From Paenibacillus durus ATCC 35681 (GTDB taxonomy: Bacteria > Bacillota > Bacilli > Paenibacillales > Paenibacillaceae): a stretch of 64,000 bases of DNA. The position numbers were made by a program, and so were the translations under genes. This document shows, one piece after another, positions 17,557 to 26,999 of this stretch. Positions within the stretch are counted from its first letter, which is position 1, and every line of letters begins with the position of its first letter. The stretch spans positions 868,001 through 932,000 of the forward strand of contig NZ_CP011114.1 in NCBI RefSeq assembly GCF_000993825.1, written 5' to 3'. The notes beneath the pieces are model-generated. The model did not search any database, was not told the DNA's origin, and was given only the letters and a program-made list of their open reading frames with translations.

Positions 17557-18255
17557 GTGAAACTTTATATTTATCAATATGGATTTGTCTTAGATGAAGC
17601 AACTAAAATTCCGGTTTCTGGATTTTTAATTCAAACTGATGATGGCAAAAACATTTTAGTGGACACAGGATTCAGGAAAGATGACCCTTTTTCGGGGAAT
17701 TTATTGGTAGAGGAAGAAGATACCGTTGAAAAGCGGCTTTTATCTATTGGTTTAACCCCAAGGGATATTCATTACGTAATATGTACACATCTGGATCCGG
17801 ATCACTGTGGTTACCATGATCTTTTTTTCAATGCAACATTCCTGATACAAAAAGAGCACTATGAACTTGCTAAAAGCGGGACAAGTAGCCGACTTCAAAT
17901 GTACAGGAAATATTGGGACTTGTCCCATCTTAATTATCAACTGATAGAGGGGGACTTCGAATTTGCCCCAGGTATTCATTTGATTCATACACCCGGTCAT
18001 ATTATTGGACATCAATCGGTTTTAGTGAAACTCCCTTCCTTCGGTGGTGTGATTATTACAGGGGATGCGGTCTTTCGTCAGGATGAATACATGTCTGAAA
18101 AAGCCAATGATTTTGATAAGGAATCCCACATGAAGACTAATAGTATTAAAAAACTGAAAATACTTGAAAAAGAACATGATGTAAATCTATTGGTATTTGG
18201 TCATGATCCTGTACAATGGCCATGCCTGAAAAAGTCGCCCGAGTATTACCAATAA
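17557..18255 (+). CDS. MBL-fold hydrolase, AHL-lactonase-like
   Basis: A 232-residue metallo-beta-lactamase-fold protein with the metal motif THLDPDHCG, a later His in HTPGHIIGH and the Asp in ITGDAVF. The order and spacing resemble N-acyl homoserine lactonases (AiiA/AttM group), although the canonical HxHxDH here reads HLDPDH. Known relatives open lactone rings of quorum signals; the substrate here is uncertain. The start is GTG at 17557 after AAAGAGAGGGG. The flavin reductase-like gene follows 31 bases later, so the two may be co-transcribed. Confidence 0.75.
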   Translation: MKLYIYQYGFVLDEATKIPVSGFLIQTDDGKNILVDTGFRKDDPFSGNLLVEEEDTVEKRLLSIGLTPRDIHYVICTHLDPDHCGYHDLFFNATFLIQKEHYELAKSGTSSRLQMYRKYWDLSHLNYQLIEGDFEFAPGIHLIHTPGHIIGHQSVLVKLPSFGGVIITGDAVFRQDEYMSEKANDFDKESHMKTNSIKKLKILEKEHDVNLLVFGHDPVQWPCLKKSPEYYQ

Positions 18256-18286
18256 AGTGCGAAATTTTTCTTGGAGGTAATGTATT

Positions 18287-18838
18287 GTGATGAAGAAAGT
18301 TGATGCAAAAGTTGCGCTCAGCCCTATACCATTGGTAGTGATTGGCTCGGAATTTGACGGTAAAGTTAATTATATTACTGTTGCCTACACAGGTTTGTTG
18401 GATAGTCAGACAATTTTGGTAAGCCTCGGTAAGATCCAGTACTCCAATAAAGGGCTAAAGGAAAACATGACCATGAGTATCAATATCCCTTCTGAAGAAA
18501 TGGTAGCTAAAGCAGATTATGTAGGGCTTGTTTCCGGAGCGAAAGTTGACAAATCAAGTGTATTTGAAAGTTTTTATGGAGACTTGAAAGGTGCTCCTAT
18601 GATTAAAGGGGCTTCCGCTTGCATGGAGTGTGAAGTGGTTGAAATTATTGAAATGCCTAATCATAATGTCTATGTATGCAAGGTTAAAAATACCTATTGG
18701 AATGAAAACAGTCTGATAGAGAATAATGTGGATATTTCATTGGCAAAACCATTACTTTTTGATATTTATCAAAGAAAATATCTAAAGGTCGGTGACGTTC
18801 TTGCCGATGCTTGGTCCATAGGTAAGTCTTTACTCTAA
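18287..18838 (+). CDS. Flavin reductase-like FMN-binding protein
   Basis: A 183-residue protein of the flavin reductase-like (DIM6/NTAB) family. It opens with the strand order VVIGSEFDGKVNYITVAYTG and later has VSLGKIQYSNKGLKEN and MTMSINIPSEEMV. Such proteins bind FMN and transfer electrons or act as small flavoproteins. The start may be GTG (18287) or the adjacent ATG (18290); the GGAGG at 18273 suits the GTG slightly better. It is probably cytoplasmic. It follows the MBL hydrolase on the same strand. Confidence 0.75.
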   Translation: MMKKVDAKVALSPIPLVVIGSEFDGKVNYITVAYTGLLDSQTILVSLGKIQYSNKGLKENMTMSINIPSEEMVAKADYVGLVSGAKVDKSSVFESFYGDLKGAPMIKGASACMECEVVEIIEMPNHNVYVCKVKNTYWNENSLIENNVDISLAKPLLFDIYQRKYLKVGDVLADAWSIGKSLL

Positions 18839-18920
18839 AAAAGGGAGTTAGTGCGAAGGATTTCGGATATAAAGCGCCAGTGTTTTTCCTCGTACAGGCA
18901 CTTCTAGGCCCTCGCCCACA

Positions 18921-18971
18921 TACAATGAAATGACCGTGAACCCGTAAGACTTACTGACCGGTTTCATTGTA
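18921..18971 (+). promoter_or_regulatory. Inverted repeat and sigma-E-like -10 upstream of sigK
   Basis: TACAATGAAA (18921-18930) and its exact complement TTTCATTGTA (18962-18971) flank 31 bases just before sigK. The left arm is part of CATACAAT, a perfect match to the sigma-E -10 element, which fits because sigK is transcribed by sigma-E. No good sigma-E -35 was found. The repeat may instead form an RNA hairpin in the leader. Confidence 0.45.
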
Positions 18972-18994
18972 CAAGTGCGGGAGGTGTCGCCAAA

Positions 18995-19696
18995 GTGCCC
19001 GGATTTCTTAGCACCATTGCGCTGCTGATCAAAGAACTGACGCTGCTGGTATCGTATGTGAGGAACAACGCGTTTCCCCAACCGCTGACGGAGGAAGAGG
19101 AAAGCCGATACCTGGGGATGATGGCGGAGGGAGACGCCAGAGCCCGGAATTTGCTGATTGAACATAACTTGCGGCTCGTAGCCCATATCGTGAAGAAATT
19201 CGACAACACCGGCGAAGACATGGAGGATCTGATCTCCATCGGCACGATCGGGCTCATCAAGGCCATTGAGAGCTACCGGCCCAATAAAGGGACCAAACTG
19301 GCCACATTCGCCGCTCGCTGTATAGAAAACGAAATACTGATGCATCTTCGCTCGCTCAAGAAGACCCGCAAGGATGTATCCCTGCACGACCCCATTGGTA
19401 CGGACAAAGAAGGAAACGAAATTACATTGATAGATATCCTGGGCTCCGATACGGACGACGTGATTAAAGAGGTGGATCTAAAGATCGAGAAGAGCAAGAT
19501 CTACCGCAATCTGGATATTTTGGATGACCGGGAAAAAGAAGTCGTGGTCGGCCGCTTCGGTCTGGACACAGGGGGAGAGGAGCGGACGCAGCGGGAGATC
19601 GCGAAAGAGCTGGGTATTAGCCGCAGCTACGTGTCGCGGATCGAAAAGCGGGCGCTCATGAAGCTGTATCATGAGTTTTATAAGGCGAAGCGTTAG
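18995..19696 (+). CDS. sigK: RNA polymerase sporulation sigma factor sigma-K (intact copy)
   Basis: A 233-residue sigma-70 family protein matching sigma-K through its length. It has the hydrophobic pro-sequence ([19 protein letters not shown]) removed by membrane proteolysis, then [12 protein letters not shown], region 2 ([48 protein letters not shown]) and region 4 ([20 protein letters not shown]). It directs late mother-cell transcription of coat and surface genes. The gene is uninterrupted, unlike the skin-split version in Bacillus subtilis. The start is GTG at 18995 after GGGAGGTG. Codons 69 onward are duplicated at 48747-49247. Confidence 0.95.
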   Translation: MPGFLSTIALLIKELTLLVSYVRNNAFPQPLTEEEESRYLGMMAEGDARARNLLIEHNLRLVAHIVKKFDNTGEDMEDLISIGTIGLIKAIESYRPNKGTKLATFAARCIENEILMHLRSLKKTRKDVSLHDPIGTDKEGNEITLIDILGSDTDDVIKEVDLKIEKSKIYRNLDILDDREKEVVVGRFGLDTGGEERTQREIAKELGISRSYVSRIEKRALMKLYHEFYKAKR

Positions 19697-19707
19697 GGAA
19701 ATGAAAG

Positions 19708-19738
19708 GAGACCTCCCGGTGGGCAGGTCTCTTTTTTT
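19708..19738 (+). terminator. Terminator after sigK
   Basis: GAGACCT pairs perfectly with AGGTCTC across a 10-base loop and is followed by seven T, 12 bases after the sigK stop. Confidence 0.85.
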
Positions 19739-19793
19739 GCTTAACGGTTTTTTTTCGTTTTGCTGGCGGTACGCCTAGAAAGGAGGAGTGTAA

Positions 19794-19904
19794 GTGGAGG
19801 AAATAAAGCACAAATCAAAGGAAACTAAAAGACACCGTCAAATAATCAAAGAAAATTTCCTCTTTAGAATAGAAACGCTAGAGAGGAGATTTGTGGCTAT
19901 TTAG
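19794..19904 (+). CDS. Possible small basic peptide (36 aa)
   Basis: A GTG-started frame of 36 codons follows an excellent ribosome site (GAAAGGAGGAGTGTAA). The peptide is highly charged (EEIKHKSKETKRHRQIIKEN, then a short aromatic tail). Its last 8 bases overlap the end of the convergent MFS gene. No relative was recognised. It lies after the sigK terminator and would need its own promoter. It could equally be the start of a truncated gene. Confidence 0.3.
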   Translation: MEEIKHKSKETKRHRQIIKENFLFRIETLERRFVAI

Positions 19905-21123
19905 AGGCTACATATTCATTTTTTCCTGCGCCTATACCCGTGATAAAGATGATAACAGAAGTTAAAACTAACATCAGTAGAGAAGTATTCCAATTATGTG
20001 TCACATCATGCAACCATCCAAATAAGACAGGGCCGATAGCAGACAAAAGATAACCTATTGATTGAGCCATACCGGATAATTCTGCTGCCTCATTCGTATT
20101 TTGAGTACGTAAACTAAAAAACATCATAGCTAAACTAAAGGCAAATCCCACTCCAATTCCAACCATAATAATCCATATTAGAATAAGGGTCGTGCTTCCG
20201 TATAAGATACCGAATAACCCTCCAATAAGCAAGACGACTGAAACCAGTACTAATGAATACTGCTTTTTTAAACGTCCAGCTAAAATAGAGACAATAAACG
20301 TAGTAGGAAGCATAGCAAATTGCATTAAAGACAACATCCAGCCAGCTTCATGAGTGTTCAGCCCTTTTTGTTTAAGAATTTCAGGAAGCCACGTAATCAT
20401 GGTATAAAAGATTAAGGATTGAAAACCCATAAATAACGTGACATTCCATGCTAGTTTAGAATGCCATAAGTTAATAGATTTAACTTTCTTTTCAGTTTGT
20501 ACAAATCTAATAGATTTATGTTGATTTTGTAATTGTGGTAACCAAAAGAAAAGTGTAAGAAGAGATAAGATTCCCCAGCATCCGAGAGCTCCTGACCATC
20601 CTAACCCTGATAATGAGGAAATGGGGATACTTATACCGGATCCAATAGCTCCACATAAATTCATAGAGACTATATAAATCCCTGTTATCATTCCTACATT
20701 TTGTGCAAAGTTATGTTTAATGAGACTGGGGAGTAATACATTACCAATGGCAATACATGAACCAATTAAGATTGTTCCTATAAATAAGGTTTTTACACCA
20801 CCAAAAGAACGTATTCCAAATCCAATGGTTAATAAGATTAAAGAAATAAATAGGATAAACTCCGTACTAAAACGTTGGGCTAACTTAGGGGCAAAAGGGG
20901 ATAAGAATGCAAAAGTAAGTAAAGGTACTGTAGTTATTGTCCCTGCTAGTATATTAGATATGCCTAAACTGTCACGTATAGAATTTATTAGTGGGCCCAC
21001 TGATGTTAGTGGGGCTCTGAGATTGGCTCCCATTAGGATGATACCTATAATAAGTAATCCTATTCTAGGCTTTAGCTCCGGTTTCGGTTGTTCTAGTTGA
21101 TTTGTTTTTTGTGAAATATCCAT
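19897..21123 (-). CDS. MFS transporter, CynX/NimT (cyanate permease-like) family
   Basis: A protein of about 408 residues with some 12 hydrophobic segments and the family signature ILMGANLRAPLTSVGPLI in the first helix. CynX-type carriers export or import small anions or drugs; the substrate here is unknown. The chosen ATG (21123) follows GGAGG; upstream in-frame codons to 21180 lack a ribosome site. Base composition is much more AT-rich than in the 5-16 kb operon, suggesting transfer. It is on the same strand as the DapA-like gene upstream and faces the LysR gene. Confidence 0.85.
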   Translation of the reverse strand: MDISQKTNQLEQPKPELKPRIGLLIIGIILMGANLRAPLTSVGPLINSIRDSLGISNILAGTITTVPLLTFAFLSPFAPKLAQRFSTEFILFISLILLTIGFGIRSFGGVKTLFIGTILIGSCIAIGNVLLPSLIKHNFAQNVGMITGIYIVSMNLCGAIGSGISIPISSLSGLGWSGALGCWGILSLLTLFFWLPQLQNQHKSIRFVQTEKKVKSINLWHSKLAWNVTLFMGFQSLIFYTMITWLPEILKQKGLNTHEAGWMLSLMQFAMLPTTFIVSILAGRLKKQYSLVLVSVVLLIGGLFGILYGSTTLILIWIIMVGIGVGFAFSLAMMFFSLRTQNTNEAAELSGMAQSIGYLLSAIGPVLFGWLHDVTHNWNTSLLMLVLTSVIIFITGIGAGKNEYVASK

Positions 21124-21264
21124 GATCGCTATAGATCCTCCGTATTTAATACTAAAGCTTGTTCCAAATAGTATCCGCAAGCAGAGAACATAAAATGTTG
21201 TTTTCTGCTTGACGGTTACTTTTAAACAGTTTAATTAAACTAAGCGAATCTTTGGACTTCCCCG

Positions 21265-22062
21265 TTAGTTAATAGGAGAACGACAAGCCCCTACTTTTAT
21301 ACCTAAAGAATTATAGTGATTTTTTATGTTTATTATGGCTTGACCACTTGTAACTTTATTAATTAATTGGTTTATCTTCCAAAGATCAACTGGTTTATTC
21401 ATTATTAAGTCATTAAAAATTTGTTTGATTTCTTGTGGGTAAACATTTCCTACCATACTAGAAAGTCCATTACATCCATTCATTATCTTTTCTGTAAGAT
21501 TTACATCTCCACCAGCGAACATGATGAAATCATTTGGTAAGTCAGTATTATGGTGACGTTTGGCATCACTCTCTTCTTTAAGTCCTACAAGGTTAGAGTG
21601 CTTCTGGTTAATAATAGTCTTTAATGATTCAGCACTTAGCTCAAATCCTGTTCGGAAAGGATTATTATAAAGGACAACGTTTTTGGTGGTATGTTGTAGC
21701 AGCTCATTGATATAAGAAATAGCCTGTTGTTGTGTCGGCTGAATATAAGGTGGAAACTGAATTAGAATAGAATTAAAAACAGATTCCTCAAGCTTTTTAA
21801 CCAGTTTTATTGCATTTCTTGTTCTTGTAGCTGATACGCCAAACATCAGTTCAACATTTTCAAAATTTTGTTGATTAAAATAATCAATAATCTGGATACG
21901 CTCTTCAATGCTCATTGAATTTTGTTCGCCTGTCGTAGCAGACACAAGTAGTGAATCTATCCCGTTATCTGTTAAATGTTTAACAATGGGATTGAATCCT
22001 TCTAAATACAAGCTCTCATCATCACGAAAGGGAGTTGGAATAGCAACATTAAAATTTTTCAA
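21265..22062 (-). CDS. DapA/N-acetylneuraminate-lyase family aldolase
   Basis: A 265-residue TIM-barrel protein. The Schiff-base Lys is in NLVGLKEES, the conserved Tyr in NVVLYNNPFRTG and the substrate-carboxylate segment in SATTGEQNSMS (GTTGE in true DapA). It is slightly shorter than dihydrodipicolinate synthase (about 290 residues). The reaction is an aldol cleavage or condensation of a 2-oxo acid; the true substrate is unknown. It is divergent from the LysR gene at 22331, whose product probably controls it together with the MFS transporter downstream. The start follows GGAGGATATAACTG. Confidence 0.8.
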   Translation of the reverse strand: MKNFNVAIPTPFRDDESLYLEGFNPIVKHLTDNGIDSLLVSATTGEQNSMSIEERIQIIDYFNQQNFENVELMFGVSATRTRNAIKLVKKLEESVFNSILIQFPPYIQPTQQQAISYINELLQHTTKNVVLYNNPFRTGFELSAESLKTIINQKHSNLVGLKEESDAKRHHNTDLPNDFIMFAGGDVNLTEKIMNGCNGLSSMVGNVYPQEIKQIFNDLIMNKPVDLWKINQLINKVTSGQAIINIKNHYNSLGIKVGACRSPIN

Positions 22063-22200
22063 CAGTTATATCCTCCACAAAATTTTTACACAGTTTAAAG
22101 AATTTATACTTTTAGAATTAAAGACTTTACTTGGATTCCTGTGCAACTAATAGTCTAAGACAATTCAATCAATAGTGCGATTCAATTGTTTGTATAATAA

Positions 22201-22219
22201 TCATAGGTTTAACCTATGA
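22201..22219. promoter_or_regulatory. LysR-type operator palindrome
   Basis: TCATAGGTT-T-AACCTATGA is a perfect 19-base palindrome containing the LysR-type core ATAG-N7-CTAT. It lies 111 bases before the LysR gene and about 140 bases before the divergent DapA-like gene, the usual position of an autoregulatory and activation site. Confidence 0.65.
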
Positions 22220-22330
22220 TATAATGTATAATATCCTAGACTGTTTATAGGATTCCTTTAGAAATCATGTTAATGAATTTGCAAAATGAATATGTAGGCA
22301 CTATTACCGTTTAAATCAGGAGGCTTTAGA

Positions 22331-23245
22331 ATGGAGTTAAGACAACTTGAATATTTTTACGCTGTGTGCCAAGAACTACATTTTACAAGAGCAGCAGAAA
22401 AGGTAGGGATTTCTCAACCTTCTTTAAGCCAACAAATTCGTTTATTAGAACATGAAATTGGCACACCTTTATTTGATCGCATTGGTAAAAAGACGGCTCT
22501 TACAGAATCAGGGGAATTACTCTTAAAGTATACACGTAACATTTTTCATGAACTGGAACAGGCAAAAACCTCAATAAATGAACTAAATGGCCTTCAAAGA
22601 GGAACCATTTCTATAGGCACCTTGTTAACCGTTGAAAATTACCTCATTCCGCCCACATTACGTAGTTTCCATCATCTATATCCTGGTGTTAAGATCTCTG
22701 TGTTTGGATTACGTACTGGGGATATTCAAAAACAACTATTAGAAAATAAGTTGGATATAGGCATTGTTTTTTTACCTATGAAAGGAGACGAATTAGAAAC
22801 CATTTCTTTATATAGAGAGGAAATGGCGTTTGCAGTGCCTGTTGGACACCCGTTAGAGAATCAGAATAAATTAGGTATAGAAGTCTTGCAAACAACACCT
22901 TCTATCTTACTTCCTGAGCAATATTTTATAAGACAGCTTATAAATAAAGCTTGTAAAGACCAAGGGTTTATTCCAGAACCGATCTTTGAAATTACAACCA
23001 TGCAGTCTTTAATTAATATGGTTATAGATAGGGTCGGGGTAACTATATTACCGAGACCGTACTTAGAGTACCTTAACCATCCTCGTATCAGAATTATTCC
23101 CATTCTAAATGCTAATCTTGCTCGATATATAGGAATTATCTACAGGAAAGATAAATACCTGAGTGCTGCGACACGTATTTTTATTAATACCCTAAAAGAG
23201 GCTTCACTCCATTTAAATCAGAATTCTATGGAAGGCACTGATTAA
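22331..23245 (+). CDS. LysR family transcriptional regulator
   Basis: A 304-residue protein with the N-terminal LysR helix-turn-helix (MELRQLEYFYAVCQELHFTR, AAEKVGISQPSLSQQIRLLE) and a C-terminal periplasmic-binding-like effector domain (ISIGTLLTVENYLIPPTL). It resembles CynR/YwbI-type regulators. It is transcribed divergently from the DapA-like and MFS genes, which it probably controls through the palindrome at 22201. The start follows CAGGAGG. Confidence 0.9.
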   Translation: MELRQLEYFYAVCQELHFTRAAEKVGISQPSLSQQIRLLEHEIGTPLFDRIGKKTALTESGELLLKYTRNIFHELEQAKTSINELNGLQRGTISIGTLLTVENYLIPPTLRSFHHLYPGVKISVFGLRTGDIQKQLLENKLDIGIVFLPMKGDELETISLYREEMAFAVPVGHPLENQNKLGIEVLQTTPSILLPEQYFIRQLINKACKDQGFIPEPIFEITTMQSLINMVIDRVGVTILPRPYLEYLNHPRIRIIPILNANLARYIGIIYRKDKYLSAATRIFINTLKEASLHLNQNSMEGTD

Positions 23246-23270
23246 ACAGTCCACCCATTTTAAAGAAAGA

Positions 23271-23312
23271 AGCTACGAACCCTTTAGCACTCATAGGATT
23301 CGTAGCTTTTTA
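23271..23312. terminator. Bidirectional terminator between convergent genes
   Basis: AGCTACGAA (23271-23279) and TTCGTAGCT (23299-23307) form a perfect stem, with T-runs on both strands. It lies between the ends of the LysR gene and the convergent MocR gene. Confidence 0.8.
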
Positions 23313-23318
23313 ATACAA

Positions 23319-24734
23319 CTAATTATCAGTAAACCAAGCTTTTTGGAGTAATTGAACTCCTTTATCTATTTTCTCTTCTGAAATTCCTCCAAAGCCCATC
23401 ATGACCAATGATGAATTAACTTCGCTTTCATACAGTGCATAAAAAGTTGGATTATAAACTCTTACACCAACCTTTTTGGCTTCCTTCACTAATTCTTTTG
23501 TAGACCGATTCTTAACATTTACTAATAGATGTAGTCCTGCTTTTTGTCCAACAATCTCAATATGTCTACCCATATATTTGTTTAACGCATCCACAAGCGC
23601 TTGGTGTTTTTTTTGATATACTTTTCTCATTCTTCGAATATGACTTGTAAAATGACCTTCACTCATAAATATAGATAAGCCTTTTTGGACAATAGACGGT
23701 ACAGACTGATAGTAATTAATATACATATGCTGATATACATCTGTTAAATTTGGGGGTAAGACAATATAACTGACCCTTACTGCAGGAGAAAAAGACTTAG
23801 AAAAAGTGCCCAAATAAATGACATTTTCTTTGGCATCTAAAGCTTTCAACGAAGGAATAGGTTGTCCCTGATACCGGAATTCACTGTCATAATCGTCTTC
23901 AATAATAAAGCTATGGTTTTTACTTGCCCATTCTAACAGTAACAATCGTTTTTTTATAGGAAGTACCATTCCATAAGGAAATTGATGAGAAGGTGTTATA
24001 TAGGCTGCTTTCGCCTTGACCTTTTGAAGTTGTTCTATATCTATCCCATCTTCTTCAAGTCCAATAGGTTTGATTGCCCATCCATGGTTATTAAAAACGG
24101 ATTGAGCTCCATCATAACTCGGATTTTCCATAGCGACTGAACGTTCTCCAGTAGAAAGTAACTGGATAATAAGGCTTATGGCATGCTGAGTGCCAGAACA
24201 AATAACAATTTGTTCTACAGAGCAATTTACTCCTCGTGATTGAAATAAATAATCTGCTAATTCCTTACGTAGACCAATATCTCCTTTTCTTTCTCCTGGA
24301 TTTAATAATTGCTCAGGTTCATTTATTAAAGCTTTAGTTAAACAACGCTTCCAAGTATGAAGAGGAAAAGAATTCACATCAATATCTCCGTATTTAAAAT
24401 CATAATAAAATGTTTCCTCCTTATTTTCCAAAGGTACCTTGGTTTTACGTCTGGTTTCTTGTAAAGGAGGAGAGAGAATAGGTTTCTCTAATGGAAGTAC
24501 CGTCAAACCAATTCTCGCTGTACTTGCTACATATCCTTCTGCTATTAATTGCTGATAAGCACTTTCTACGGTATTTTTACTAATTCTTAATTGCCTCGAC
24601 AAATATCGAATGGAAGGTAAAATGGATCCTTCGGGAATTTTACCCTCTTCTATTTTTTGTTTTATATATTGATATAACTGAACATAAAGAGGAACCTTGC
24701 TGTTCTTATCTAATAAAGGAATGAATTCTAACAT
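23319..24734 (-). CDS. MocR/PdxR-type regulator (GntR domain fused to aminotransferase fold)
   Basis: A 471-residue fusion. The N-terminal GntR winged helix is visible (SKVPLYVQLYQYIKQKIEEG, LPSIRYLSRQLRISKNTVES). The rest is a class I aminotransferase fold that binds PLP; the probable Schiff-base Lys is in YLGTFSKSFSPAVRVSY. Such regulators sense vitamin B6 or amino acids. It is divergent from the MOSC gene with 156 bases between them, which may be its target. The start follows GGAGGTAAAT. Confidence 0.88.
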   Translation of the reverse strand: MLEFIPLLDKNSKVPLYVQLYQYIKQKIEEGKIPEGSILPSIRYLSRQLRISKNTVESAYQQLIAEGYVASTARIGLTVLPLEKPILSPPLQETRRKTKVPLENKEETFYYDFKYGDIDVNSFPLHTWKRCLTKALINEPEQLLNPGERKGDIGLRKELADYLFQSRGVNCSVEQIVICSGTQHAISLIIQLLSTGERSVAMENPSYDGAQSVFNNHGWAIKPIGLEEDGIDIEQLQKVKAKAAYITPSHQFPYGMVLPIKKRLLLLEWASKNHSFIIEDDYDSEFRYQGQPIPSLKALDAKENVIYLGTFSKSFSPAVRVSYIVLPPNLTDVYQHMYINYYQSVPSIVQKGLSIFMSEGHFTSHIRRMRKVYQKKHQALVDALNKYMGRHIEIVGQKAGLHLLVNVKNRSTKELVKEAKKVGVRVYNPTFYALYESEVNSSLVMMGFGGISEEKIDKGVQLLQKAWFTDN

Positions 24735-24890
24735 ATTTACCTCCTGCTGTCTGTACCTTATTATAAACCACTAACCTAAAAACTCTTATATCTAACCTCT
24801 CTCTGACCTCATTCGCTTTTTAAAAATTGTCCCTTTTATTAGAGTCAATACTCTCATACACTCTTTATATAAAAGAAATGAGGTAAATTT

Positions 24891-25523
24891 ATGGATCGCA
24901 AAATCATTCATTTAGCTGTTGGAAAACCGAAGGAATACGATTGGAACAGAAAAAAAGAATTTTCCGCAATAGGAAAATCATTTGTACAAGCTGTTGAGTT
25001 AAAAAAGTCTGGTTTCATTGGTGATGATGTTGCAAACCACAAGTTTCACGGCGGCATTGATCGTGCAGTATGTTTATATCCATTTGAGCATTATTCCTAT
25101 TGGGAGGACAAGTTCAATAAGAAACTGAATCCTCCAGCTTTTGGAGAGAATATCACAGCAACAGGAATGTTGGAAGAACAGGTTTATATAGGGGATATAT
25201 ATAGAATAGGGGAGACTGTTATTCAGGTAACACAGGGAAGAGTACCTTGTGACACTATCTCTAAATATAATGAAGAAAAGTCTTTTTTAAAAAAAGTCGT
25301 TGAAACATCTCTAACAGGTTACTTTTTTAGAGTGATAGAAGAAGGAATCATTAACTCCAATTCAAAAATAGAGCTTGTGGAAAGAGATAAAAACCAGATA
25401 TCTGTATTTTTTGCTACAAAAGTTCTTTTTCATCAAAAAACGGACAAAGCAGCCATTGAAAAAATATTAGAAGTTGAGGCTCTTGCAGAGGACTGGAGGA
25501 AAAGATTTTTAAAGTTATTATAA
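24891..25523 (+). CDS. MOSC domain protein (YiiM-like)
   Basis: A 210-residue MOSC domain protein. FHGGIDRAVCLYPFEHY, FGENITATGMLEEQVYIGD and the conserved Cys in TQGRVPCDTISKYN match the YiiM/YflK group, which handles sulfur or molybdenum cofactor-dependent reduction of N-hydroxylated compounds. The start follows GAAATGAGG. It stands alone between two MocR genes, and its divergent neighbour may regulate it. Confidence 0.85.
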   Translation: MDRKIIHLAVGKPKEYDWNRKKEFSAIGKSFVQAVELKKSGFIGDDVANHKFHGGIDRAVCLYPFEHYSYWEDKFNKKLNPPAFGENITATGMLEEQVYIGDIYRIGETVIQVTQGRVPCDTISKYNEEKSFLKKVVETSLTGYFFRVIEEGIINSNSKIELVERDKNQISVFFATKVLFHQKTDKAAIEKILEVEALAEDWRKRFLKLL

Positions 25524-25577
25524 TTGCCCATTATTTAAAACTTTAGCTCTATAAAGCATTTAATTTCGGTTTTGAGC

Positions 25578-26972
25578 CTATGTTTCCAGATATTCTTTCA
25601 AAATAGCCAATCCTTTTTCAAGTTTACTCATACTGCCTGCGGCAGAAAGAGAGACCCGAAGGAATGGTTTATCCGTTGGATTTCTGACAATAAATCGGTC
25701 GGAGTGGTAGACTCTGATACCGGCTTGTTCTAATTCTTTTTCCACTTGGAAGGAAGGTTTAGTGCTTGGAATCGGCAGCCAGCGATAAAAACAATACGGT
25801 GTTCCTGGTGAAGGACACTCTGGAAAATATCGTTCAAAAATTGCACCTGCTTTTGCAGCAAGTTCACGTTTTTTTTCAACAATAGCATAGGCATTTCCAT
25901 TTAAAAATAATTCTGTAATAATCTCTGCATCTAATGAAGAAGTCTTGATATTGGTATTGAATAGACCATGTAATATTTTCTCGCGGAAATTCTCGGCGAA
26001 TGCAAGATAAGCAATACGGATGCCACTACAAAGAGTTTTACTTGTACTGCTTATATAGAGAGTTTGCTCAGGAACCAAACTGAACAGGGGTACTGTTTCA
26101 TATTTCTTCAGGCCAGTAATCATGCAGGCGAAAATTTCATCTTCAATTAAAATCAGTTTGTGGCGCCTGATAACCTCGGCCAGTTCTCTTTTTCTGGACA
26201 ATGAAATTTTAATGGTGGTCGGATTTGCGCAGCTTGGCATTAGATAAATGCCGTTAATTTTCTTCTGTTTACACTGTAGTTCCAATAAATCAGCCCGCAT
26301 ACCATTGTGATCTCCGGAAATAGGGACTAATTGAATGTTTAGTAGTTTAGCCAGTTCAACAAAATTGGAGTAGGTATATTCATCTGTGGCAATTTTATCT
26401 CCTGGTTCGAATAAGGAAATGAGTGCAACAGTTAAGGTGTTTTGGGCACCAGAGAAAATGGCAATGTGGTTGCTGTCAACATGGACACCCATTTGTTCCA
26501 GCCAGCGGATGGCCGCAGCCAGTTGGTGGGGATGGCCCGTCGGATATGAGTATTCATAAAGACTGTTTAGATAACCTTTTTCTACGACTGATTTTGTTGC
26601 CTGCGCCACCAGTTCATTGTATTGTTCAAAACCGCTTACCATCCCCATTTCAATACAACTAGGAGAAAGGTCAGCACCGGTAATTGTTATGGATTCATTT
26701 ACGTGAGGGGAAACGAATGTACCCCTGCCGGTTGTACCGTATATCAACCCCTTTTTTTTACAGAGATTATACGCACGGGTAATGGTCGTAAAGTTTAAGT
26801 CAAGATAATCCGCAAGCTCACGTTGTGGCGGCAGTTTGGTTCCAGGAGCCAGGCTGCCATTTTTTATATCATGCTCTAACTGATCTGCTAAAGACGTAAA
26901 ATAAGGTTGTTTCATCAGGGATTTATCAGGTTTCCAAGACATTGGGAAATTATCGAATGAATTAATTGGCAC
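25578..26972 (-). CDS. MocR-type regulator (GntR domain fused to aminotransferase fold)
   Basis: A protein of about 464 residues with a GntR helix-turn-helix (LPPQRELADYLDLNFTTITR) followed by a PLP aminotransferase fold (PLP Lys probably in YISSTSKTLCSGIRIAYLAF). The GTG at 26972 is chosen because GGAGGTAACGCT precedes it at ideal spacing; the in-frame ATG ten codons earlier (27002) lies inside the operator repeats and has no ribosome site. It is divergent from the RidA-PhzF operon and is the likely regulator of it and of itself. Confidence 0.88.
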   Translation of the reverse strand: MPINSFDNFPMSWKPDKSLMKQPYFTSLADQLEHDIKNGSLAPGTKLPPQRELADYLDLNFTTITRAYNLCKKKGLIYGTTGRGTFVSPHVNESITITGADLSPSCIEMGMVSGFEQYNELVAQATKSVVEKGYLNSLYEYSYPTGHPHQLAAAIRWLEQMGVHVDSNHIAIFSGAQNTLTVALISLFEPGDKIATDEYTYSNFVELAKLLNIQLVPISGDHNGMRADLLELQCKQKKINGIYLMPSCANPTTIKISLSRKRELAEVIRRHKLILIEDEIFACMITGLKKYETVPLFSLVPEQTLYISSTSKTLCSGIRIAYLAFAENFREKILHGLFNTNIKTSSLDAEIITELFLNGNAYAIVEKKRELAAKAGAIFERYFPECPSPGTPYCFYRWLPIPSTKPSFQVEKELEQAGIRVYHSDRFIVRNPTDKPFLRVSLSAAGSMSKLEKGLAILKEYLET

Positions 26973-26999
26973 AGCGTTACCTCCAAAAACATTGTCGTA

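Noticed and set aside
18995..19696. Split sigK with a functional skin element
   Set aside because: The copy at 18995 is full length and no serine recombinase gene is found between the two copies, so programmed excision is not supported.
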